From assembly GCF_037893015.1 (NCBI RefSeq), contig NC_133665.1, positions 100,699,637-100,763,636 on the forward strand: a stretch of DNA of 64,000 nt. Direction: 5' to 3'. This document shows positions 14,657 to 25,689 of this stretch, piece by piece. The notes under the pieces are model-generated. The model was not told where the DNA came from and searched no databases. It was given only the letters and a program-made list of their open reading frames with translations. Positions within the stretch are counted from its first letter, which is position 1, and each line of letters starts with the position of its first letter. This DNA comes from Macrotis lagotis (taxonomy: Eukaryota; Chordata; Mammalia; Peramelemorphia; Peramelidae). The position numbers and the translations under genes are program-made.

Positions 14657-15077
14657 TTTTTTAAAGATTTTATTTATTTTGAGTTTTACAATTTTTCCCC
14701 TAATCTTACTTCCCTCCCCCACCCCCCCACAGAAGGCAATTTGTCAGTCTTTACATTGTTTCCATGGTATACATTGATCCAAAGTGAATGTGATGAGAGA
14801 GAAATCATACCCTTAAGGAAGAAACATAAAGTACAAGAGATAGCAAGATCATAGAATAAGATATCAGTTTTTTTCTAAATTAAAGTTAATAGTCCTTGGT
14901 CTTTGTTCAAACTCCACAGTTCTTTCTCTGGATACAAATGGTATTCTCCATTGCAGAGAGCCCCAAATTGTCCCTGGTTGATGCATGGATGGAATGAGTG
15001 AGTTCATCAAGGTTGATCATCACCCCCATATTGCTGTTAGGGTGTACAGTGTTTTTCTGATTCTGCTCATCTCACTC
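14657..15077 (-). mobile_element. Recent 5'-truncated L1 3' end with target-site duplication
   Basis: About 420 bp of L1 3' UTR and ORF2 end in reverse orientation, flanked by a perfect 16-bp duplication, taactgcaagaatctt, at 14641-14656 and 15078-15093. Close relatives of this 3' end lie at 38055 and 41795. Confidence 0.92.
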
Positions 15078-15394
15078 TAACTGCAAGAATCTTAATGATT
15101 TCCTAAGTATTGGGAGCTCTGGAGATCTCACCTGGGAACTTTACAAATGATTTAAATTACAGAGATACTGACTCAGGACTTCACAGTTTATGATGCCCTC
15201 ATTAGACAAAGTGGGTCAAAGGATAATGAGACATTTAAATTTAAAGTTAACATCCCTGCTTTTCATCAGGGCTTTTTGTCTCAAAGATAGTGATATCATC
15301 TTAGACCTCTTAGGAGAGGTAAAACCCAACTATACCCATATCCTTTAAGTACAATATATTCAAATATATTCCACCCTTTAGTTATGTTAAGAGA

Positions 15395-17025
15395 AATAAA
15401 GTTCTAAAGAATTGGAAATGTTATACCTTGCCTTTTAGGGTTGAATACAATTTGATGGTCTTGAGTAACATTTTTTTTGTTTTGTTTTGTTTTTCCCTTC
15501 CCCTTTTCATTTATTTTTTTTATGCAACTCTTGTGTCCGGTATTTGGTGATTGAATTCTCTGTTCAGTTCTGATCTTTGTGTCAGGAAATTCTGGGAAGT
15601 CCTCTTTTTTGTTGAACATTCATCTTTTCCCTGACAGTTTATGCTGAATTTTACAGGGTATATGTTATTCCAGATCTTCCAATCCTTCAGTGTTGAGGCC
15701 AATAGGTCTTGGGTGAGTCTGATTGTGTTTCCTTTGTATTTGAATTATTTTCTTTTACCACTTGCAATATTTTCTCCTTTATTTGAGAGTTCTGGAATTT
15801 GGTTATTTATAGCCCTTGAAGTTTTTATCCCAGGATCTCTTTCTGGAAGGGTTCTGTGTGTTTTTTCAATGGTTATATTGTTTTCTTGTTCTAGAAGATT
15901 TGGACAGATTTTCCTTATAATTTCCTGGATGATGTTTTTCCAAGTTCTTTTTTTCATCTAGGTTTCTGGTAGTCTGATGATTCATAGATTGTCTCTCTTG
16001 GATCTATTTTTCAGGTCATTCATTTTCCCTAAAAGGCACTTTACATTTTCTTCAATTTTTTTCAGCCTTTTTATTTTGTTTGATTGAATCTTGTAGTCTC
16101 ATAGATTCATTGGTTTCTATTTGTTCAGTTCTAATTTTTAGGGTTGTATTTTCTTCAATTAACTTTTGTGTTTCCTTTTCCAGTTTGTTATGTTTACTTT
16201 TTAACAGTTGATTTCTTTGGTCAGTTTTTTATAATTTTCCTGCATAACTCTCATTTCTTTTTTCCACTTTTCTTCTTCCTCTCTTTTTTGGTTTTTAAAT
16301 TCTTTTCTAAGCTCTTTGATGAGCTTTTGATTTGAGTACAATTTATAGATTGTTTTGATACTTCCCCTTGAGTGGTTTTTCACTGCTTACTTCATTGCCG
16401 TCATCTTTTTCTGTAAAGTAGTTGTCTGTAGTGAGTGCTCTTTTAGTTTTTTTTGTTCATCTTTGCTATTTTATCTTTGCTCCTGGGGTATAGGGAGCTT
16501 AGTTTAGTTTTTTTTTGTTGGATTTTTTTTCTGGAGTCTGATCCCTGGTTTGTTGTTGGCCAAGATGTTGCCTTTGCAATCCAGGTCATGCCTTTGCAGA
16601 GGCTTTTTCTCCTCCTTTATGTCCAGGTTCTGACTTAGCAGTGATTTGTTCCTAACCCATTCCTGTCTTTTGCCCCAATGTTCCCAAGGTTCGGACTTCG
16701 TTTGGGGTTGGGGTCCTCCCAGCTGATTTGCTATCTAGTTACTGGGACCTCTACTGTTGTCAAACTGTCGGGACCTTCATTGCACTGTGGCTAAAAACTT
16801 CCTGCTGACTTTACCCGCTTTCCTTCCTTCTGGACTTTGCTTCCCTTTCCCCCGCAAAGAGACAGACCTTCACTGAAAATCCTCTACAATGTCTACCATT
16901 GGAAACGTCTTTGAATCTTCTCTTTTTCTTGGTGGGACCTGTAGCTTGAATGTCAGAGTAGAGACTTCATTTATCTTTGGTAGGGAAAGCAGGTTAGCTT
17001 CATATCACCGTCTTGGCTCAGCCCC
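15395..17025 (-). mobile_element. 5' half of a second L1 (5' UTR plus ORF1)
   Basis: On the minus strand an L1-like 5' UTR begins near 17025 ('gagccaagacggtgatatga'). A Lys/Glu-rich coiled coil follows at 16383-16201, then ORF1p RNA-binding and C-terminal blocks at 15957-15404 ('TWKNIIQEIIRKICPNL', 'WKIWNNIYPVKFS'). Stops break the frame. ORF2 is absent, so this is either a 3'-deleted element or was cut by the rearrangement at about 15395. Confidence 0.75.
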
Positions 17026-17198
17026 AGAGGTCCCTCACCAGTCACAAATTTGACTTCATGGATTCCTGGACAAACTTGTGCCTGGGATGGAATCGTGTTC
17101 TGTTTATATTTCTTTTGGAACAGATCTCAAAAGGGACCTGGTATCTTAGAAAAAGACAGGAGGCGGTAAGGGGAGAGGGGGACAGGAGGGTGGGGGAA

Positions 17199-17217
17199 AG
17201 AGAGAGAGAGAGAGAGA

Positions 17218-17275
<58 letters not shown>
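17199..17275. repeat. (GA)n microsatellite
   Basis: Mostly pure GA with two AAAG interruptions near the left end. Confidence 0.95.
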
Positions 17276-17277
<2 letters not shown>

Positions 17278-17559
17278 ATTAAAAAACTATTTATCCATTT
17301 GGAATTGTCAGGTTGGTGAGACTAATTAAAAACATTCACAAAGAAACTTTTAGAGTTCCAACTAGCTTTAAATATTAACTTTTGGACTGATTATCCTAGT
17401 GATAAGTTATTGTATTCCATTCAATCACCTTCATTGGTTAGAATTCCCTCTTATGTGTGGGTATAAAACTATCTCTTCTATACTTCATTTATGTTTATAC
17501 TCTGGGTATCTTTTTTCTTCCCCCTTCCTCTTCCCCATTCCTATTGCTAGAGAGAACTT

Positions 17560-18770
17560 AGACTAAAATCAAAAGTAAAATGTCTTCAGAGTAGATAAAG
17601 CAGTTCACACTATATTCTATAATAAGCTCCAATTGTATACATGACCTAGATATTAAAGAACATAAAAATTAGAAGAGAAATGAAGAAAATATCTTTTACA
17701 ACTATGAATATAGGGTGAGTTAATAAAGAATAGAGAAGGTCACAAAAAAGAAGATGGATAATTTTGATAACGTAAAATTTAAGTGATGCACAAGCAAAAT
17801 CAATAAAGTTGAAATGAGAAGGAAAAACTAGACATAGACCAATTTATCACATCATACACCAAATGAGTAAATGATTTAGGCATAAAGAGTATTGTCATAA
17901 GCAAATCAGAGGAAGATGGGAGAAGTAACCTGTCAGAACTATGGAAAGTGACCAAGCAAGACAAAGGGAGCCTCTTGGGAGGCAAAATGGATAATTTTGA
18001 TTTCATGAAAATAAATGGTTTTTTTGTACAATCAAAACTAATGTAGTCAAAATTAGAAGAAAAACAGGAAACTGGGGGAAATCTTGCCAAAATTATTCTG
18101 ATAAAAATCTCATTCATCAAATATATAGAGAATTGAGCCTAATTTTTAAAAATAGGAACCATTCCCAATTTATAATTGGTCAAAGAATATAATTAGAAAA
18201 ATAAACAGAAAGAAATCAAAGCTACCAATAGTTATATTAAAAAGATACTCTAATCAGGAGAAGTCAGACTTTAGAGAAGCATGGAAAGATTTGCATGAAC
18301 TGATGCTGAGTGAGTGAAGAACATTTGTAAATATTAACAACATTGTGAGATGATGGTCTTCTCAGAAATTCAGAGATCAATGACAATCTTGTGAGATCTG
18401 CTCTGGACAATGCCATCCAAAGTCATAGAAAAAAAGACTACTGGGTCTGGTGCAAACCAAAGCATACTATGTTCATTTTTAAAAAACCTCTTTTGTGTTT
18501 TTCCTTTCTTTCTCTTGGTGTTTTCTTTTCTTTCCCCTTAGGTCTAATTCCTCCTTCACAATATGACTAATATTGAAATTTGTTAAATGCAATTGTACAT
18601 GTACAACTTTTTCTACACTGTTCACTACCATGGGAAGGGAGAAGAGAAGAAAGGGTGGCAGAAAAATGTGGAACTCATGAATTTGCAAATGGATGAATGT
18701 TTTAAAAAAACTACTTTTGCATGCAATTAGGAAAAATAAAATAAAAATTTCAATTAAAAAGAGTTTGCAA
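17560..18770 (+). mobile_element. Old L1, ORF2 end and 3' UTR
   Basis: Plus-strand L1-derived sequence: the recurring ORF2-end block 'tgaactgatgctgagtgag' near 18297, followed by the 3' UTR with 'aatgtggaactcatgaa' and an A-rich end near 18760. Highly diverged, no open frame kept. Confidence 0.65.
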
Positions 18771-19267
18771 AAATAGCTTAAGAAAACAAAATATATTTTG
18801 TGCATTTACTGTAATAAATGCTCTAAAATGGCCCTAAATAAAATGGCTCTAATAATTAGGCCAAATTAAAACAATTCTGAGGTACCCTTTCATACCCTAA
18901 GATGAAAGAAAAGGAAAATCATAAATTTCTGAGGGGATATAGGAAAATACATACACTAATGTACTGTTGGTGGAGCTATCACATAGTCCAACTATTCTAG
19001 AGAACTGTATAAAACCATGCCCAAAGGGCTATAAAACCGACTGGTCAATGGATCGAATGGGTCCTTTGACCCAGCAATACCACTACAAAGTTTATACTCC
19101 AAAGAGATGAAAGAAAAAGGAAGAGAATCCACATGAACAAAAATATTAATAGCAACTCCTTTTGTGTTAGCAAAGAACTAAAAGTAGAACTCAATCAGTT
19201 GGGGAATGGCTGAGTTGTGTTGCATGAATATGATGAAATATTATTATGCTATAAGAAATGATGAAGG

Positions 19268-19416
19268 AGGGGGTGGCTAGGTGGCGCAGTGGATAGAGCA
19301 CTGGCCTTGGAGTCAGGAGTACCTGAATTCAAGTCCAGCCTCAGACACTTAATAATTACCTAGCTGTGTGGCCTTGGGCAAGCCACTTAACCCCCTTGCC
19401 TTGCAAAAAAATAAAA
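19268..19416 (+). mobile_element. WSINE1-like SINE with target-site duplication
   Basis: Full-length plus-strand copy flanked by a perfect 15-bp duplication, aagaaatgatgaagg, at 19253-19267 and 19417-19431. The duplicated word belongs to the surrounding L1. Confidence 0.95.
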
Positions 19417-19486
19417 AAGAAATGATGAAGGATATTGTTGCAGAAAAACCTGGGAGACTATATAAACTGATGTGAAACAAAGTGAA

Positions 19487-19727
19487 GCAGTAGATAGTGC
19501 ACTGGAATAGGATTAAAGAAGACTTGTCTTACTGAGTTCAAATCTACCCTCAGATACTCATGTGACCCTGGGCAAGTCACTTAAAAATCATTTGCCTCAG
19601 TTTCCTCATCTGTAAAATGAGCTGGAGAAGGAAATGGCATACACTCCAGTATCTTTACCGAGAAAAACCTCTAATGAGGTCATAAAGAGTTGGACAAGAC
19701 TGAAACAACTGAGCAACCATAGCAACA
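19487..19727 (+). mobile_element. Old long-tailed CORE-type SINE
   Basis: Head 'agtagatagtgcactggaat', middle 'tgtgaccctgggcaagtcac', CORE 'ctcagtttcctcatctgtaa', tail 'gagttggacaagactgaaac'. Same family as 2775 and 51176. Confidence 0.8.
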
Positions 19728-20074
19728 AGATAAAGTAAGCAAGAGAACAATTTATACAGTAACAGCATTAATATAAAGAAAATCATCTGTGAAAGACTTG
19801 GTAATTCTGTCTGATTCAACAGTCTACCATATCTCCAGAAGGACCCATGATATAAAATCCAGATGGAGAGCTGATGGGCTCTTAGTGTAGATTGAAGTAT
19901 ATTTTTCCTTTATTTTTCTTTTTAAAAATATAACTAATAAAGAAATATGTCTTGCATGACTGTATATGTATAATAAGTATCATATTTCTTGTTTTCTCAA
20001 TGGATGAAGGAAAGGGTGGAGGAAAAGGGAGAATGTAGAACTAAAAATAAACATAAAGTTCAAACTTAAAAAAA

Positions 20075-20905
20075 GAAATGAGAAGAGAAACAATTAATTA
20101 GAGAAAAATCATTGCAACAAATTTCTCTGGTGGTAAAATATATAAACAATTGATTCAAATATAGAAAATGATAACCATTTCATAGCAGATAAATGATTAA
20201 AGGATATGAACAGGTAGTCCTTAAAGGGGGAAATTCAAGTTCTCAACAACCATATGAAAAAATGCTCCATGTCACTAATAATTAGAGAAATACAAATTAA
20301 AACAATTCTGAAATTTCCACTCACAAGATGACCAAAAAAAAAAAAGAAAAATTGTCAACTAGATTGTAGGAAGACAGAAACAATGGTGCTCTGTTGGTAA
20401 AGCAGTGAGTTGATCCATCTATTCTGGAAAACAATTCATAACTGTGTCCTCAGAATCACTCAGCTGAACCTTTGATTTAGTAACCCCACTACTAGATATG
20501 TGTCCTAAAGAAATCAAGGAAAGAAAAAAGAGGTTCCATTTCCCCAAAGATATTTAAAACAGCTTTTTTAAAAATAGACATCAAGTCCATCAAGTAGGGA
20601 ATGGCCAAATAAATTGTGATATATAAGTGTAATGGAATATTACTCCTTGCTAAGAAGTGACAATAGTTTCTGAGATACCTGGGGTAACTTGTATGAAGGG
20701 AGCTGAACAAGCAGAACAATTTATATAATAACAATAACATTGTAGAGAAAAAACCAATTTTGTAAGTCTTAAGAACTCTGATCATTGCAGTGATGATCAA
20801 TTATCATTCCAGAGGACAGAAAATGAAGACTTATACACCTAATAGGAAAATGATGGATTCAAGTTGCAGAATGAGACATATAAATACATTTTTGAACATA
20901 ACTAA
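20075..20905 (+). mobile_element. Old L1 3' segment
   Basis: Another diverged plus-strand L1 ORF2 tail: 'aggatatgaacagg', 'aaaatgctccatgtcactaa', 'caagtagggaatggccaaat', then the 3' block ending near 20900. It lies directly after the preceding L1 segment in the same orientation. Confidence 0.65.
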
Positions 20906-22019
20906 TGTGTGGTTTGTTTTCCTTAGGATGGAGCTATGGCTATATGGCTATTAGCATAGAAAACTTTTCCAGTTGAGGAAATTTCCTCTGTGCCATAAGT
21001 TTTTACCTTCTCTATGAATTATAGTCTTAGAAAGTTACCTGAAACATTGAAAATTTAAGTGACTTGTACAAGATCACAGCCAGTGGATAACAAGTAGAAT
21101 TTGAGCCTAGATCTTTAAAACCAGCCCTCAGTCTGCTATGCCAAAGCTGTCTCTCACTGTTTTGCTTAACTATACTTACTTATGGTGAGGGTGGTGGGTT
21201 TTTTTTCCCAAAATAACGATTTGTGGTTTCTCAAAATCTTAAATTTCTGTTTCATTTTATATATGGAAATGTTCATTTTGTCAATTTATTATAATCACAG
21301 TAAGAAATATCAGTTGCACAGGTATAAGACCAGAGGGATGCAAGCTTAACATCAAATCACATGAAGGTATTTGGAAGGCAGGGTCTTAGTCAAATAAACT
21401 CTCAGCATGAATTAATAATGTGATCTTGTTAATGAAAAAGTCAATTTGATCTTGGGCTGTATTCAAAGACATTCTGGAAAAAAAAAAAGATGACAGTCAC
21501 CCTGTCCCCTGTTCAAATTACTTCTGAAGAACTGAGTTCACAGTTGGGTTCTGCCATTTTAAGATAAACATTAGCACACTGGGGAATATCTACAGAACAG
21601 TGATCAGAATACAGTAAGATATGGAAACAGTTCCATTGCAGTATCAGTTTAAAGACCTGAGGATATTTAGGCTGGAGAAGAAAAGACAGGGGGTCCAAGA
21701 GAGTTGTTTTTAAGTATTTGAAGAGATATAGATGAAAGAGTAGAGACCCCATGACCAAGGTGAAGTAATAGAGAAAATTTTGGCACATTTCTCAATGGGA
21801 AGCCTTTCCTGATTCCCCTTAACTTTAACATCTTCCTTCTGGTGATCGTCTCCAGTTTCTCCTGAATATTGGTTTGTTTTTATATAGTTGTTTGCATGTT
21901 GTTTCCTCCATTAGACTGTGAGTTTCTTCGAGAGCAAAGACTCATCTCTTACCTTCTTCATATCACATAGTAGGTGCTGAAGAATAGCTGACACAATATA
22001 AAAAAAAACTTTAAAAAAA
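20906..22019. other. Intergenic, no gene seen
   Basis: AT-rich sequence with no exon. A MIR-like stretch lies around 21050-21140 ('gtacaagatcacagccagtg'). Confidence 0.4.
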
Positions 22020-22460
22020 CCTCCAACAAATTTATTATGTATTTTTAATATTCATTTTTTAAAATTGAGTTCTGAATTCTTTCCCTTCCACCTGCCCATT
22101 CCCCCCACTGAGAAAACAGGAAATGTGATATCAATTCTGAAATCATGAAAAACAAATCTCCGTCTCTCATCCATGTGGCAAAAAAGCACAAAGAATAAAA
22201 TGAAAATATAATGCTCCAATTTGCACCTCGATTTCATCAGTTCTCTCTGCAGATAGCCCTCATCCTCAGAAGTCCTTCAGGATCGTCTTAGATCCCTAAG
22301 TCTTTGACAGCTGATTCTCCTTACAATATTGCTGTTTATTGCGATCTGGGTCTGCTCTGAGACCATTCGGTCTGTCATTTCTTATAGCAAAAGTGATCCA
22401 TCAAAATCCTCTATCAACAAGGAAGACCTTTTAAGAACTTCTTAAACATAAATTTCATTT
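22020..22460 (-). mobile_element. L1 3' end abutting the protease promoter
   Basis: Reverse-strand L1 3' UTR ('gttctgaattctttcccttc', 'caaatctccgtctctcatcc') that ends about 80 bp before the GC-rich block, so the promoter-proximal upstream region is short. Confidence 0.65.
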
Positions 22461-22621
22461 AATGATCATTTCAGTTCCCCAAATCTTGTCTCTCTTTGTC
22501 GCTTTTTCTCCTTGTCTGTCTGTCTATCTCTGTCTTAGAAGACACAGCCCTCCTGCCCCCGCGGAGAGTCTGAAAGGAGGTACGGGGTCCCCAGAGATGC
22601 TGTCCCGGCCCTTGGAGGTTG

Positions 22622-22718
22622 CCACCACCGGGGGCGCTGTGCGGAGGGGCCGAGGAGGCCCCCGCAGCAGGGGGCGCTGTAGAAGGGGCTCAGAAGGCCC
22701 CCGCAGCAGGGGGCGCTG
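22622..22718 (+). promoter_or_regulatory. Tandem CTCF-like motifs, about 39-bp spacing
   Basis: Two identical words, ccgcagcagggggcgctg, lie at 22662-22679 and 22701-22718 in the same orientation. Each matches 13 of 14 positions of the CTCF core CCASYAGRKGGCRS. A third, weaker copy sharing gggggcgctg ends at 22639. The 39 to 40 bp spacing shows a local tandem duplication. Binding is not shown by sequence alone. Confidence 0.72.
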
Positions 22719-22771
22719 CAGGGAGGGGTGTCCCCGGGGCTACGGAGCGCCTCGCGGAAGGGCCACTGGTT

Positions 22772-22871
22772 ATGGTTGCGGGGGCTCCCGGCAGGGTGCT
22801 GGCGAGGGCTGGGGCGCCCCTGCTCCCGCGGCTGCTGCCGCTGCTGCTGCTCTGGCCGTGCGGCGTCCCCG
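22772..22871 (+). CDS. Protease exon 1 (signal peptide)
   Basis: ATG at 22772 has G at -3 and G at +4. The 100-nt coding part gives 33 codons plus one base and ends at a GT donor at 22872. Phase 1 matches exon 2, where G|GC makes Gly34. The peptide is Arg-containing, then Leu-rich, then small residues, as a secretory signal should be. Assigned by position, phase and signal character, not by homology. Confidence 0.68.
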
Positions 22872-25620
22872 GTGCGGGCCCTCCGTGTTCAGAGGGTCGG
22901 CGGGGCGGGGCGGGGGAGGGGCACCGGGCCTCCGTGTGCGCTGCCCGCGCCAGGCCGAGGCGCTCCTGGGCCCGGCGCCCCACGTGACGCCGGGCCCACC
23001 CCACGTGACGCGGGGCGCCCCCCACGTGACGCCGGGGCGCCCAGGGCCGCGCTCTGCCCTCGGCCTGCGGCCTGGCGGGGCCCGCGGAGGGAGGCGCTTC
23101 CCTGGCAAAGGAGGGGGCGCCTTCGACGGACCCCCAAGTGAAGCCCTTTCCCAGGCCCCAGGAGCCCCTTTTATCCCCCCAGTGGGAGAAGTCCAGCCTG
23201 CCACTTCTCTCTGCCCTGCTTCTCTCTCTACTCTCTCGCCCTCTCTTTGTCTTTCTAGTTTTCTTGTTTTCCTCTCTTTGCTTTCTCTCTCTCTGTCTCT
23301 CTCTCTGTCTGCTTTTTTCTGTTTTTCTGTCTGCTTCTCTGTGTCTTTCTCTGTTTTTCTTTCTTTACTCTTTCACTCTCTTTCTGTCTTTCTAGTTTTC
23401 TTGTTTTCCTCTTTCTTTGCTTTCTCTCTCTCTGTCTCTCTCTCTGTCTGCTTTTTTCTCTCTCTTTCTGTCTGCCTCTCTGTGTCTTTATCTCTCTGTT
23501 TTTCTCTTTCTTTACTCTTTCACTCTCCTGTCTTTCTAGTTTTCTTGTTTTCCTTTCTTTGCTTTCTCTATTTCTGTCTCTCTCTCCGTCTGTCTGCTTT
23601 TTTCTTTCTTTTTCTGTCTGCTTCTCTGTGTCTTTCTCTCTGTTTTTCTCTTTCTTTACTCTTTCACTCTCTTTCTGTCTTTCTAGTTTTGTTTTCCTCT
23701 CTTTGCTTTCTCTATCTCTGTCTCTCTGTCTGTCTGCTTTTTTCTCTCTTTTTCTGTCTGCCTCTCTGTGTCTTTATCTCTCTCTGTGTTTTTCTCTTTC
23801 ATTACTCCTTCACTCTTTGTCTTTTTATTTTTCTTGTTTTCCTCTTTCTTTGCTTTCTCTTTCTCTATTTGTCTCTCCCCATCTGTCTTTTTCTGTTTTC
23901 TGTCTGTCTTTATCTCTTTGTTTTCCTCTTTCTTTGCTTTCTCTATCTCTGTCTCTCTGTCTACTTTTTTCTCTCTTTTTCTGTCTGCCTCTCTGTGTCT
24001 TTATCTCTCTCTGTTTTTCTCTTTCTTTACTCTTTCACTCTCCTGTCTTTCTAGTTTTCTTGTTTTCCTTTCTTTGCTTTCTCTATTTCTGTCTCTCTCT
24101 CCGTCTGTCTGCTTTTTTCTCTCTTTTTCTGTCTGCCTCTCTGTGTCTTTATCTCTCTCTGTTTTTCTCTTTCTTTACTCTTTCACTCTCCTGTCTTTCT
24201 AGTTTTCTTGTTTTCCTTTCTTTGCTTTCTCTATTTCTGTCTCTCTTTCCGTCTGTCTGCTTTTTTCTTTGTTTTTCTGTCTGCTTCTCTGTGTCTTTCT
24301 CTCTGTTTTTCTCTTTCTTTACTCTTTCACTCTCTTTCTGTCTTTCTAGTTTTCTTGTTTTCCTCTTTCTTTGCTTTCTCTATTTCTGTCTCTCCCTGTC
24401 TGTCTGCTTTTTTCTCTGTTTTTCTGTCTGCCTCTCTGTGTCTTTATCTCTCTCTCTGTTTTTCTCTTTCATTACTCCTTCACTCTTTGTCTATTTTTCT
24501 TGTTTTCCTCTTTCTTTGCTTTCTCTTTCTCTATTTGTCTCTCTCCATCTGTCTTTTTCTCTGTTTTCTGTCTGTCTTTATCTCTTTGTTTTCCTTTCTT
24601 TGCTTTCTCTCTCTGTCTCTCTGTCTGTCTACTTTTTTCTCTGTTTTTCTGTCTGCTTCTCTGTGTCTTTCTCTCTGTTTTTCTCTTTCTTTACTCTTTC
24701 ACTCTCTTTCTGTCTTTCTAGTTTTCTTGTTTTCCTCTTTCTTTGCTTTCTCTATTTCTGTCTCTCTCTCCGTCTGTCTGCTTTTTTCTCTGTTTTTCTG
24801 TCTGCCTCTCTGTGTCTTTATCTCTCTCTGTTTTTCTCTTTCTTTACTCTTTCACTCTCTTTCTGTCTTTCTAGTTTTGTTTTCCTCTCTTTGCTTTCTC
24901 TATCTCTGTCTCTGTCTGTCTGCTTTTTTCTCTCTTTTTCTGTCTGCCTCTCTGTCTTTATCTCTCTCTCTGTTTTTCTCTTTCATTACTCCTTCACTCT
25001 TTGTCTTTCTATTTTTCTTGTTTTCCTCTTTCTTTGCTTTCTCTTTCTCTATTTGTCTCTCCCCATCTGTCTTTTCTCTGTTTTCTGTCTGTCTTTAGCT
25101 CTTTGTTTTCCTCTTTCTTTGCTTTCTCTATCTCTGTCTCTCTCTGTCTGCTTTTTCCTCTGTGTTTTTCTGTCTGCCTCTCTATGTCTTTATCTCTGTT
25201 TTTCTGTTTTTTACTCTTTCACTCTCTGTCTTCTTATTTTCTTCTGTTTTCTCTTTCTTTGCTTTCTCTTTCTCTATTTGTCTCTCCCCATCTGTCTTTT
25301 TTCTGTTTTTTTGTCTGTCTCTCTGCTTTTCTTTCTTTGATTTCTCTATTTCTCTCTGTCTCTCCCTGTGTCTGTCTTTTTATCTCTGTTTTTCTGTCTG
25401 CCTTTCTATGTCTTTATCTCTCTCTGTTTTTCTCTTTCTTTCCTTTCTCAGGTTCTCTGTCTTTCCCTGTCTCTGTTTCTTTCTCTCTCAGTCTCTTCTC
25501 TCTATTTTTCTCTCTTCACTTTCACCTCCTGTCTTTCTGCCTATCCCTGTCTGATTTTCTGTCTTTCCTTTCTCTCTTCTTTTTCTTTCTGTGTCTTTCT
25601 CTATCACTCTTTCTGTCTCT

Positions 25621-25689
<69 letters not shown>

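Larger units (their letters stand above)
18820..20070 (+). mobile_element. Old L1 3' segment split by SINEs
   Basis: Plus-strand L1 ORF2-end block ('gtactgttggtggagctatc', 'ctttgacccagcaatacc', 'caatcagttggggaatggc'), then the 3' UTR with A-rich end near 20070. Interrupted at 19268-19416 by a young SINE and followed by an older SINE at 19487-19727. Confidence 0.7.
22540..23140 (+). promoter_or_regulatory. CpG island promoter region of the serine protease gene
   Basis: An abrupt 600-bp GC-rich, CpG-dense block inside otherwise AT-rich DNA, surrounding the proposed start codon at 22772. No TATA box was seen. It includes tandem CTCF-like motifs upstream of the start codon and a 21-bp-spaced CACGTGACG array within intron 1. 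CpG retention in a marsupial genome implies a germline-unmethylated promoter; promoter activity itself is inferred. Confidence 0.8.

Noticed and set aside
22690..23204. GC-rich antisense frames of 82 to 144 codons in the CpG island
   Set aside because: Pro/Arg/Gly/Ala-rich in every frame, as expected from CpG-dense DNA; no motif, splice partner or initiation context.
23251..25030. Regularly spaced repeats considered as a CRISPR array
   Set aside because: Units are contiguous tandem repeats without unique spacers, in a vertebrate genome.
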